In this document: one piece after another, positions 1 through 6,482 of the stretch
How the letters are laid out: every line of letters starts with the position of its first letter
Position numbering within the stretch: position 1 is the first letter of the stretch
From: Thiomonas sp.
GTDB lineage: Bacteria; Pseudomonadota; Gammaproteobacteria; Burkholderiales; Burkholderiaceae_C
DNA length: 7,480 nucleotides
Assembly: GCA_027451915.1 (NCBI GenBank)
Contig: DAIDHU010000477.1
Location: 1 to 7,480, forward strand
Direction: 5' to 3'
Position numbers and translations under genes: made by a program
The notes under the pieces: model-generated
What the model was told of the DNA's origin: nothing
Database searches by the model: none
Seen by the model: the letters and a program-made list of their open reading frames with translations, nothing else

Positions 1-91
1 GGAGCCGGCCCGCATCGCGTTGGCACACGCCCTGCAAGGGGACGGCGACGATGCGCGCGAACTGGCCGCGCGCATGCTCGGCTCGTACTGA
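1..91 (+). CDS. C-terminal fragment of an unidentified protein (partial, 5' end outside window)
   Basis: An open frame enters from the left edge (first full codon at base 2) and ends with TGA at 89-91. It gives 29 residues, starting EPARIALAHALQGDGDD and ending in ARMLGSY. The codons are rich in G/C at third positions and the peptide looks like an amphipathic, Ala/Leu/Arg-rich C-terminal helix, so it is probably the tail of a real gene. The fragment is too short for me to assign a family. It converges on fdsD, leaving 46 bp between the two stop codons, so it is not part of the formate dehydrogenase operon. An alternative is chance reading in GC-rich DNA. Confidence 0.5.
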   Translation, partial: EPARIALAHALQGDGDDARELAARMLGSY

Positions 92-137
92 GAGCGCCGA
101 CGCCCCGCCTCGCGGCGGCCGCGGCAAGCCGGCGGCG

Positions 138-362
138 TCAAGCCAGCAGCTGACGGTGCTGGCGCAGGGCTTCCAGCACCACCGGCTCGATGCCCTTGCC
201 GCCCTGGGAGTCGATGTAATCCAGAAGTTCGCGGCGCATGCGCGGCTCCCAGAAGCGCTTGACGTGCATGGCGATGCCTTCCAGCGCCTCGCCGCGGTCC
301 GGCATCGCCTGGAAGAACTGGCCGATGCGGTTGACCATGGAGATCAGGTGTTCGGTCTTCAT
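138..362 (-). CDS. fdsD: formate dehydrogenase delta subunit FdsD
   Basis: This 74-residue protein begins MKTEHLISMVNRIGQFFQAM and matches the small FdsD family (NAD-dependent formate dehydrogenase delta subunit). Visible family traits are the N-terminal helix with MVNRIGQFF, the HVKRFWEPRMRRELLDYI segment (residues 33-50) and a short C-terminal helix ending HRQLLA. It has no cysteines, so it binds no iron-sulfur cluster. In related bacteria FdsD is needed for active enzyme and is found with the complex or acts in its maturation. Its ATG (362-360) overlaps the fdhD stop as ATGA, and no good Shine-Dalgarno sequence lies upstream (CTGCTCTCCAC precedes ATG). Its translation therefore probably depends on coupling to fdhD. 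It is the last gene of the operon. Confidence 0.95.
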   Translation of the reverse strand: MKTEHLISMVNRIGQFFQAMPDRGEALEGIAMHVKRFWEPRMRRELLDYIDSQGGKGIEPVVLEALRQHRQLLA

Positions 363-1210
363 GTGGAGAGCAGGCTGGTCGTGGTTTCGGGGGAAGCTTC
401 GAGGGCGATGCGTCGGGCGCCGCTGTAGACCACCAGGTCCTCGCCGCGGGCCAGGCCGACCAGACACATGCCGACCTCGCGCGCGCTGCGCGCGGCCAGC
501 GCAGTCGGAGCCGACACGGCCACGAGCACGGGCACGCCGGCCTGCGCGGCCTTCTGCACCATCTCGACACTGGCACGGCTGGTGATGAGCACGAAGCCCT
601 CCGAGGCATCGACGCCGGAGCGCGCCATCGCGCCGATGAGCTTGTCCAGCGCATTGTGGCGCCCGACGTCCTCGCGCAGCAGCAGCAGGCGCCCGCGCGC
701 ATCGCACCAGGCGGCGGCGTGCACGGCCCCGGTGGCGGCATTCAGGCGCTGATGATCGCGCAGGGATCGCAAGGCACGCGCCACCGCGGACGAGGCCAGG
801 GGCGCTCCGCGCGGGGGCGGCAGAGCTTGCAGCGGACGCAGCGCCTGGTCCAGACTGTCGGTGCCGCACAGCCCGCAGCCGGTACGCCCGGCCAGGCTGC
901 GTCGGCGCTCGCGCAGGCGCTCGAAGCAGCGCGCGGCCACCTCGATGTGCAGGGTGAGTCCGCGCGGCTCGCGCACGATTTCGCAGTCGTAGACCTCGGC
1001 CGCTCGCTCGACGATGCCCTCGCCCAGGCTGAAGCCCAGGGCGAAGTCCTCCAGGTCCAGCGGCGTGGCCAGCATGACGGCGTGCGAAACGCCGTTGTAC
1101 TGCAGCGCCACGGCCACCTCCTCGGACAGCCAGTCCTCGACCTGCTGCGCGCGGCCGTCGCGCCAGCGCAGCACGTCCAGGCTGCGCGCGCCCTCGCAGG
1201 GCGGGCTCAT
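359..1210 (-). CDS. fdhD: formate dehydrogenase accessory sulfurtransferase FdhD/FdsC
   Basis: This 283-residue cytoplasmic protein of the FdhD/FdsC family carries sulfur from a cysteine desulfurase to the bis-MGD cofactor and delivers the sulfurated cofactor to the formate dehydrogenase catalytic subunit. The flexible-loop cysteine pair is present as GCGLCG (Cys112 and Cys115). Other family segments are LEDFALGFSLGEGI (residues 53-66), REDVGRHNALDKLIG (179-193) and LITSRASVEMVQKAAQAGVPVLVAVSAPT (208-236 region). I chose the ATG at 1210-1208 because the length then matches the family (E. coli FdhD is 277 residues) and the peptide starts just before the conserved N-terminal strand. In-frame ATGs at 1246 and 1315 would add 12 or 35 non-conserved residues. 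Only a G-rich stretch, not a clear GGAGG, precedes the chosen start. The 3' end overlaps fdsD by ATGA. It is called fdsC in fds operons. Confidence 0.95.
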   Translation of the reverse strand: MSPPCEGARSLDVLRWRDGRAQQVEDWLSEEVAVALQYNGVSHAVMLATPLDLEDFALGFSLGEGIVERAAEVYDCEIVREPRGLTLHIEVAARCFERLRERRRSLAGRTGCGLCGTDSLDQALRPLQALPPPRGAPLASSAVARALRSLRDHQRLNAATGAVHAAAWCDARGRLLLLREDVGRHNALDKLIGAMARSGVDASEGFVLITSRASVEMVQKAAQAGVPVLVAVSAPTALAARSAREVGMCLVGLARGEDLVVYSGARRIALEASPETTTSLLST

Positions 1211-1263
1211 CGCCCCGCCCCGCGCCTGCCACGGCCTCGGAACCATGCCGGGCGGGGGCTCAT
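1207..1263 (-). CDS. possible 18-codon coupling ORF between fdsA and fdhD
   Basis: A short frame starts at ATG 1263-1261, overlapping the fdsA stop as ATGA. It ends at TGA 1209-1207, overlapping the fdhD start as a second ATGA. The predicted peptide is MSPRPAWFRGRGRRGAGR, basic and without a recognisable domain. What is seen is the double overlap. That it serves as a ribosome relay carrying translation from fdsA to fdhD, which lacks a strong Shine-Dalgarno, is inference. It could equally be chance, since the frame is short and the DNA is G+C rich. I do not claim a stable peptide product. Confidence 0.25.
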   Translation of the reverse strand: MSPRPAWFRGRGRRGAGR

Positions 1264-4190
1264 GTGGCCGCCACTTCCTTGCGAGCCTGCGCGGCGTGGC
1301 TCTCGCCCATCGCATGCGCGGCCTGGCGCTGGGCCAGCAATTGCTCCTGGGTTCGGCTGAATCGCGTGTACTCGCGTTGCCAGGTCGAGGGCTGGCTCAC
1401 CGGCATGACCTGCACCGCGGTCACCTTGTACTCGGGGCAGTTGGTCGCCCAATCGGAGCTGTCGGTGGTGATCACGTTGGCGCCGGACTCGGGGAAGTGG
1501 AAGGTGGTGTAGACCACGCCGGGCTGCATGCGCTCGCTGACCAGCGCGCGCAGCACCGTTTCCCCGGATCGGCTGCTGATGCCCACCCAGTCGCCGTCGC
1601 GGATGCCCCGGTCCTCGGCGTCGTGGGGGTGAATCTCCAGGCGGTCCTCCTCGTGCCAGCGGCTGTTCTCGGTGCGCCGTGTCTGCGCACCGACGTTGTA
1701 CTGGGACAGGATGCGCCCGGTGGTCAGCAGCAGCGGATACTTGGGCGTGACCTTCTCGTCGCTGGCGACGTACTCGGTGATCATGAAGCGCCCCTTGCCG
1801 CGCACGAAGCTGCCCACGTGCATGGTGGGAGTGCCTTGCGGCGCCTCCTCGTTGCACGGCCACTGCACGCTGCCCAGGCGATCGATCAGGTCGAAGCTCA
1901 CGCCGTGGAAGGTCGGGGTCAGGGCCGCGATCTCGTCCATGATCTCGCGCGGATGGGTGTAGTGCATCGGATAGCCCAGCGCGTTGGCCAGCAGCTGCGT
2001 GGCCTCCCAGTCGGCGTAGCGCCCCAGCGGCGGCATGACCTGGCGCACGCGGGAAATGCGGCGTTCGGCGTTGGTGAAGGTGCCGTCCTTCTCGAGGAAG
2101 GACGAACCGGGCAGGAACACGTGCGCGTACTTGGCGGTCTCGTTGAGGAAGATGTCCTGCACCACGATGCATTCCATCGCCGCCAGCGCGGCAGCGACAT
2201 GCTGGGTGTCGGGGTCGGACTGCACGATGTCCTCGCCCTGGCAGTACAGGCCCTTGAAGGATCCGTCCAGCGCGGCGTCGAACATGTTGGGAATGCGCAA
2301 CCCCGGCTCGGGCTGGATGTCCACGCCCCAGAGTTGCTCGAACTGCGAGCGCACCGTCGAGTCGGACACGTGACGGTAGCCGGGCAGCTCGTGGGGGAAG
2401 GAGCCCATGTCGCAGGAACCCTGCACGTTGTTCTGGCCGCGCAGCGGGTTCACGCCCACGCCCTCGCGCCCGACGTTGCCGGTGGCCATGGCCAGGTTGG
2501 CGATGGCCATCACCGCGGTGGAGCCCTGCGCATGCTCGGTCACGCCCAGGCCGTAGTAGATCGCGGCGTTGGGGCGGCGCTCACCCAGCCGGCCCTCGGT
2601 GTTTCCGGTGGCGAACAGGCGCGCCGCGGCGCGCAGCTCGGCCGCGGGCACGCCCGTCACCGCCTCGACGGCTTCGGGAGAATGCTCGGGACGGGCCACG
2701 AACTCGCGCCAATGCTCGAAGGCCTTGGGCTCGCAGCGCTGGGCCACGAAGGCCTCGTCGACCAGGCCTTCGGTCACGACCACGTGGGCCAGGGCGTTGA
2801 GCACGGCCACGTTGGTGCCCGGGCGCAGCGGCAGATGGTACTGAGCCTTCACGTGCGGGGATTGCACCAGGTCGATGCGCCGCGGGTCGACCACGATCAG
2901 GCGGGCGCCTTCGCGCAGGCGCTTTTTCATGCGCGAGGCGAACACCGGATGGCCGTCGGTGGGATTGGCGCCGATGACCATGATCACGTCGGATTTCTCC
3001 ACCGACTTGAAGGTCTGGGTTCCGGCCGATTCGCCCAGGGTCTGCTTCAGGCCGTAGCCCGTGGGCGAGTGGCACACCCGCGCGCAGGTATCGACGTTGT
3101 TGTTGCCGAAGGCCGCACGCACCAGCTTTTGCACCAGATAGCCTTCCTCGTTGGTGCAGCGCGACGAGACGATGCCGCCGATCGAATCACGCCCGTACTT
3201 GGCCTGGATGCGCTTGAACTCGGAGGCCGCGTAGGCGATGGCCTGTTCCCAGCTCACCTCCTGCCAGGGCTCGTCGATGCTCTTGCGGATCATCGGCGTG
3301 GTGATGCGATCCTTGTGGGTGGCGTAGCCCCAGGCGAAACGTCCCTTGACGCAGCTGTGCCCCTCGTTGGCCGCGCCGTCCTTCCATGGCACCATGCGCA
3401 CCACCTGGGTGCCCTTCATCTCCGCCTTGAAGCCGCAGCCGACACCGCAGTAGGCGCAGGTGGTGCTGATGCTGTGCTCGGCCTGGCCGAGCTCGATCAC
3501 GGTCTTTTCCATCAGCGTGGCCGTCGGGCAGGCCTGCACGCAGGCGCCGCAGCTCACGCATTCGGAGTCCATGAAGGCCTCGCTCATGCCCGCCGCCACG
3601 CGCGACTCGAAGCCGCGTCCGCTGATGGTCAGCGCGAAGGTGCCCTGGGTCTCCTCGCAGGCGCGCACGCAGCGATTGCACACGATGCACTTGGAGGGGT
3701 CGTAGCTGAAATAGGGGTTCGACTCGTCCTTGGCGTCGCCCAGGTGGTTGGCGCCCGCATAGCCGTAGCGCACGTTGCGCAGGCCGGTCACGCCGGCCAT
3801 GTCCTGCAATTCGCAATTGCCGTTGGCCGAGCAGGTCAGGCAATCCAGCGGATGGTCGGAGATGTACAGCTCCATCACCCCCTTGCGAAGATCCTGCAGC
3901 CTGGGCGACTGGGTGCGCACCTTCATGCCGGGCTCGGCCGGGGTCGTACAGGAGGCCGGGAAGCCCTTGCGACCCTCGATCTCCACCAGGCACAGCCGGC
4001 AGGAGCCGAAAGGCTCCAGGCTGTCGGTGGCGCACAGCTTGGGCACCATCACGCCAGCCTCGGCGGCCGCGCGCATCAGCGAGGTTCCCTCGGGGACCGT
4101 CACCTGCACCCCATCGATGTCCAGCGTGACCTCGCGCTCGGATTCGCGCCGCGGGGTACCCAGATCGGATTGCTTGAGTTGCTCGAGCAT
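1260..4190 (-). CDS. fdsA: NAD-dependent formate dehydrogenase alpha subunit FdsA (molybdenum, bis-MGD)
   Basis: This 976-residue catalytic subunit oxidises formate to CO2 and feeds electrons to FdsB for NAD+ reduction in the cytoplasm. Cofactor ligands appear in order: an N-terminal 2Fe-2S domain (Cys53, 64, 67, 81), a His-Cys3 4Fe-4S site (His113, Cys117, 120, 126), two ferredoxin-type 4Fe-4S motifs (Cys168/171/174/178 and Cys211/214/217/221), and a 4Fe-4S next to the Mo cofactor (Cys245/248/252/280). The Mo ligand is Cys373 in RVCHSPTG with His374 beside it. Arg584 in NPLRGQNNVQGS fits the conserved active-site Arg. The ligand codon is TGC, so this is a cysteine and not a selenocysteine enzyme. 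A molybdopterin dinucleotide-binding domain lies at the C-terminus (QYNVGAQTRRTENS onward). The ATG at 4190 is preceded by GGAGA eight bases upstream. An in-frame ATG at 4253 would run into fdsB and add 21 non-conserved residues. No signal peptide is present. Length is close to the ~960 residues usual for FdsA. Confidence 0.98.
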   Translation of the reverse strand: MLEQLKQSDLGTPRRESEREVTLDIDGVQVTVPEGTSLMRAAAEAGVMVPKLCATDSLEPFGSCRLCLVEIEGRKGFPASCTTPAEPGMKVRTQSPRLQDLRKGVMELYISDHPLDCLTCSANGNCELQDMAGVTGLRNVRYGYAGANHLGDAKDESNPYFSYDPSKCIVCNRCVRACEETQGTFALTISGRGFESRVAAGMSEAFMDSECVSCGACVQACPTATLMEKTVIELGQAEHSISTTCAYCGVGCGFKAEMKGTQVVRMVPWKDGAANEGHSCVKGRFAWGYATHKDRITTPMIRKSIDEPWQEVSWEQAIAYAASEFKRIQAKYGRDSIGGIVSSRCTNEEGYLVQKLVRAAFGNNNVDTCARVCHSPTGYGLKQTLGESAGTQTFKSVEKSDVIMVIGANPTDGHPVFASRMKKRLREGARLIVVDPRRIDLVQSPHVKAQYHLPLRPGTNVAVLNALAHVVVTEGLVDEAFVAQRCEPKAFEHWREFVARPEHSPEAVEAVTGVPAAELRAAARLFATGNTEGRLGERRPNAAIYYGLGVTEHAQGSTAVMAIANLAMATGNVGREGVGVNPLRGQNNVQGSCDMGSFPHELPGYRHVSDSTVRSQFEQLWGVDIQPEPGLRIPNMFDAALDGSFKGLYCQGEDIVQSDPDTQHVAAALAAMECIVVQDIFLNETAKYAHVFLPGSSFLEKDGTFTNAERRISRVRQVMPPLGRYADWEATQLLANALGYPMHYTHPREIMDEIAALTPTFHGVSFDLIDRLGSVQWPCNEEAPQGTPTMHVGSFVRGKGRFMITEYVASDEKVTPKYPLLLTTGRILSQYNVGAQTRRTENSRWHEEDRLEIHPHDAEDRGIRDGDWVGISSRSGETVLRALVSERMQPGVVYTTFHFPESGANVITTDSSDWATNCPEYKVTAVQVMPVSQPSTWQREYTRFSRTQEQLLAQRQAAHAMGESHAAQARKEVAAT

Positions 4191-4227
4191 GGTTCGTGTC
4201 TCCGTGTCCGATGATGCGCCGCCGGCT

Positions 4228-5796
4228 TCAGGCTGCCGCCGCGCCGGCGGCATCCAGCCCGAAATCCTGCGGATAGTGGTTCAGGGCGGACAGCACGGGA
4301 TAGGGAGTCATGCCCCCCATCGCGCACAGGCTGCCGTTGAGCATGGTGTCGCACAGGTCGCGCAGCAGGTGCACTTGCTGCGCGCGCTGCGCCGCGTCTC
4401 CCGCGCCGCGGATGCGGTCGATGACCTCCACGCCGCGCGTGGAGCCGATGCGGCAGGGCGTGCACTTGCCACAGGACTCGATGGCGCAGAACTCCATGGC
4501 ATAGCGGGCGAGCACCGCCAGGTCGACACGATCGTCGTGGGCGACGATGCCTCCGTGGCCCACCACCGCTCCCACCGCCGCGTAGGCCTCGTAGTCCAGC
4601 GGCAGGTCCCACTGCGACTCGGGCATGTAGGCGCCCAGGGGGCCGCCCACCTGCACGGCCTTGATCGGGCGCCCGCTGGCACTGCCGCCGCCGAAGTCGA
4701 ACAGCAGCTCGCGCAGAGTGACGCCGAAGGCCAGCTCCACGAGGCCGGGTCGCTTGAGATTGCCGGCCAGCTGGATGGGCAGCGTGCCGCGCGAGCGGCC
4801 CATGCCGAAATCGCGGTAGAAGGCGGCTCCACGCGCCAGGATCAGCGGCACCGAGGCGAAGCTGATCACGTTGTTGATCACGGTCGGTTGCCCGAACAAG
4901 CCCGCGATCGCCGGCAGAGGGGGCTTGGCGCGCACCACCCCGCGCTTGCCCTCGAGGCTTTCGAGCAGCGCCGTCTCCTCGCCGCACACATAGGAGCCGG
5001 CGCCCATGCGGGCTTCCAGATCGAAGGCCTTGCCCGAGCCCAGGATGCTCTGGCCCAGGAAACCGGCCTCGCGCGCCAGCTCGATGGCCCGCTGCATGGT
5101 CCGCATCGCATCGGGGTATTCCGAGCGGATGTAGACGAAGCCGCGGGTCGCGCCGCTGGCCAGGCCCGCGATGGCCATGCCCTCGATGAGCATGAAGGGA
5201 TCGCCCTCCATGGTCATGCGGTCGGAGTAGGTTCCGGAGTCGCCCTCGTCGGCGTTGCACACCACGTATTTCTGCTGCGCCGGCGTGTTCAGCACGGTGC
5301 GCCACTTGATGGCCGTCGGGAACGCGGCGCCGCCGCGCCCCCGCAGGCCGGACTCCATCACCTGCTCGACGATCTGCTGGGGCTGCAGGGCCAGCGCCGC
5401 GCGCAGTCCCGCCCAGCCCTCGTGCGCCTCATAGTCGGCCAGGGACAGAGGGTCGGTGACCCCCATGCGCGCGAAGCACAGGCGCTGCTGGCGGGCCAGA
5501 TAGTCGATCTTCTCGGTCGGTCCCTGGCACAGCCTGTGCGCGCCGCCGCGCAGCAGGCCGGCGTCGAGCAGCTCCGCCACCTCGGCAGCCTGCACCGGCC
5601 CGTAGGCGACGCGCCCCTCGGGCAGCGCCACCTCGACCAGGGGTTCGAGCCAGAACATCCCGCGCGAGCCGTTGCGCACGATGTCCACGTCCAGGCCGCG
5701 GCGGGCACACTCGGCGCGCAGCGCCTTCGCCACCTCGTCGGCGCCCAGCGCCAGCGCGGCGGAATCTCGCGGCACGTACAGGGTCACGGTGCTCAT
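4228..5796 (-). CDS. fdsB: NAD-dependent formate dehydrogenase beta subunit FdsB (FMN, 4Fe-4S, NADH site)
   Basis: This 522-residue diaphorase subunit is homologous to complex I NuoF and HoxF. It takes electrons from FdsA and reduces NAD+ at FMN. An N-terminal thioredoxin-like domain of about 110 residues lacks the cluster-binding cysteine set. The flavin/NAD core follows: GLRGRGGAAFPTAIKW (150-165), NADEGDSGTYSDR (181-193) and GAGSYVCGEETALLESLEG (266-284). The 4Fe-4S ligands are SCGKCTPCRIG (Cys442, 445, 448) and the distal Cys491 in GSLCAMGGMTPYPV. The protein ends in an Ala-rich tail. The start at ATG 5796-5794 overlaps the fdsG stop by ATGA and has a strong GGAGGAGGG Shine-Dalgarno (5811-5803) inside the end of fdsG. 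The gene is followed by a 37-bp gap to fdsA. C. necator FdsB is of almost the same size. Confidence 0.98.
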   Translation of the reverse strand: MSTVTLYVPRDSAALALGADEVAKALRAECARRGLDVDIVRNGSRGMFWLEPLVEVALPEGRVAYGPVQAAEVAELLDAGLLRGGAHRLCQGPTEKIDYLARQQRLCFARMGVTDPLSLADYEAHEGWAGLRAALALQPQQIVEQVMESGLRGRGGAAFPTAIKWRTVLNTPAQQKYVVCNADEGDSGTYSDRMTMEGDPFMLIEGMAIAGLASGATRGFVYIRSEYPDAMRTMQRAIELAREAGFLGQSILGSGKAFDLEARMGAGSYVCGEETALLESLEGKRGVVRAKPPLPAIAGLFGQPTVINNVISFASVPLILARGAAFYRDFGMGRSRGTLPIQLAGNLKRPGLVELAFGVTLRELLFDFGGGSASGRPIKAVQVGGPLGAYMPESQWDLPLDYEAYAAVGAVVGHGGIVAHDDRVDLAVLARYAMEFCAIESCGKCTPCRIGSTRGVEVIDRIRGAGDAAQRAQQVHLLRDLCDTMLNGSLCAMGGMTPYPVLSALNHYPQDFGLDAAGAAAA

Positions 5797-6314
5797 CGCT
5801 TGCCCTCCTCCAGGGCCTCGACCAGGGAATCGAAGCGCGCGGGGCTGATGCGCGCGTGCAGGCTCTGGTCGATCATCAGCGCCGGCGAGGCCGCGCACAG
5901 GCCCAGACAATACACCGGTTCCACCTGGTAGGCGCCGTCGGCGCTGCGGCAGGCGTGGCCGGCCGTGGCGTGCTGCGTGCATCCCGTGCGCTGCAGCACA
6001 TGCTCGTACAGGGCCTCGGCGCCCATGGCCTGGCAGGACTCGGCGCGGCAGACCTGGATCACGTGGCGCGCGGGAGCCTGGGTGCGAAAGTGGTGGTAGT
6101 AGCTGATGACGCCATGCACCTCGGCGCGCGACAGGTTCAGGCCGCGAGCGATCTGCGGCACCACCTCGCCGGGGATGTAGCCGACGGCTTCCTGGATCTC
6201 GTGCAGGATGGGCAGCAGCGGGCCGGGCCGATCGGCCCAGCGTGCCAGGGCCTGCGCCGCCACGTCCTCGGCGTGTTCGCCGGCACGCGACGCGCCTTGC
6301 TGGGTTTCTTGCAT
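5793..6314 (-). CDS. fdsG: NAD-dependent formate dehydrogenase gamma subunit FdsG (2Fe-2S, NuoE-like)
   Basis: This 173-residue NuoE/HoxE-type subunit binds one 2Fe-2S cluster and forms the diaphorase module with FdsB. The N-terminal helical part shows LLPILHEIQEAVGYIP (33-48), LNLSRAEVHGVISYYHHFR (59-77), and the thioredoxin-like part holds the four ligands: Cys89 and Cys94 in VCRAESC, and Cys136 and Cys140 in YCLGLC. The ATG at 6314-6312 has GGAG five bases upstream (TGGAGACACCATG). This start gives the usual family length. A TTG at 6422 would add 36 unrelated residues read through the promoter region. It is the first gene of the operon, and its last four bases overlap fdsB. The motif GGAGACAC before this start recurs before fdsA. 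Confidence 0.97.
   Translation of the reverse strand: MQETQQGASRAGEHAEDVAAQALARWADRPGPLLPILHEIQEAVGYIPGEVVPQIARGLNLSRAEVHGVISYYHHFRTQAPARHVIQVCRAESCQAMGAEALYEHVLQRTGCTQHATAGHACRSADGAYQVEPVYCLGLCAASPALMIDQSLHARISPARFDSLVEALEEGKR
5803..5811 (-). promoter_or_regulatory. Strong ribosome binding site for fdsB inside fdsG
   Basis: The minus strand reads GGAGGAGGG six bases before the fdsB ATG, within the last codons of fdsG. It fixes the fdsB start and, with the ATGA overlap, suggests coupled but independently strong initiation, consistent with equal FdsG and FdsB stoichiometry (inference). Confidence 0.75.
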
Positions 6315-6400
6315 GGTGTCTCCAGGCAGGTGGTGGACATCCGGTCGCGCGCCCGGGAACAGCAGGACCCGCGCAACCGGACTGCGCTTGTTGTTCAACC

Positions 6401-6429
6401 ACTTTAGGATCCGGGCATGCAATGCGCAA
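6401..6429 (-). promoter_or_regulatory. Candidate sigma-70-type promoter of the fds operon
   Basis: On the minus strand TTGCGC (6429-6424) and TAAAGT (6406-6401) are separated by exactly 17 bases, matching three of six and four of six positions of the -35 and -10 consensus. Transcription would start near 6394, giving a leader of about 80 bases before fdsG. The -35 lies inside the left half of the inverted repeat at 6417-6453, so a protein bound there could block or recruit polymerase. The match is modest, and the start is unproven. Confidence 0.35.
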
Positions 6430-6453
6430 TATGCTTCGACAGGCGCATTTCAT
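6417..6453. promoter_or_regulatory. Imperfect inverted repeat, candidate operator for the divergent regulator
   Basis: ATGCAATGCGC (6417-6427) and GCGCATTTCAT (6443-6453) pair at 10 of 11 positions around a 15-base spacer. A second outer pair, CCGGG (6411-6415) and CCCGG (6459-6463), lies almost symmetrically around it. The repeat sits between the divergent fdsG and regulator genes, 30 bases upstream of the regulator start and overlapping the proposed fds -35 box. Two half-sites about 26 bases apart, centre to centre, suit a dimer or tetramer of a winged-helix regulator. It does not resemble the E. coli ModE box as I recall it. Assignment as the regulator's site is inference. Confidence 0.5.
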
Positions 6454-6482
6454 AAGAACCCGGGCTCCTAAGGCATAACCCT

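Noticed and set aside
92..137. Rho-independent terminator between fdsD and the left-edge gene
   Set aside because: Only short GC hairpins such as CCGC-CTC-GCGG (105-115) can be drawn, and no T-run follows on either strand, so I cannot support a terminator.
3069..3074. Selenocysteine at the FdsA active site
   Set aside because: The codon at 3074-3072 is TGC (Cys), followed by CAC (His); there is no in-frame TGA.
1014..4214. A 1066-codon open frame on the plus strand, antisense to fdsA
   Set aside because: It mirrors fdsA codons, is dominated by His, Gly, Ala, Arg and Leu, has no recognisable motif, and crosses the fdsA/fdhD boundary. Long antisense frames are expected when third positions are nearly all G or C.
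4191..4253. Upstream in-frame ATG (4253) for fdsA
   Set aside because: It would overlap the fdsB coding end and add 21 Pro/Ala/Ser-rich residues; the ATG at 4190 has a good Shine-Dalgarno and fits family length.
3775..5931. A 718-codon open frame on the plus strand, antisense to fdsB and part of fdsA
   Set aside because: Same low-complexity His/Arg/Ala/Gln composition without domains, while the minus strand here encodes clear FdsA and FdsB motifs.
6389..6398. Short palindrome GTTGTTCAAC near the proposed transcription start
   Set aside because: Only a 4-bp arm on each side of a 2-base centre; too short to separate from chance, although it could be an extra regulatory half-site.
6315..6422. 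Upstream TTG start (6422) for fdsG
   Set aside because: It would translate through the candidate promoter and has no family support; ATG 6314 has a well-placed GGAG.
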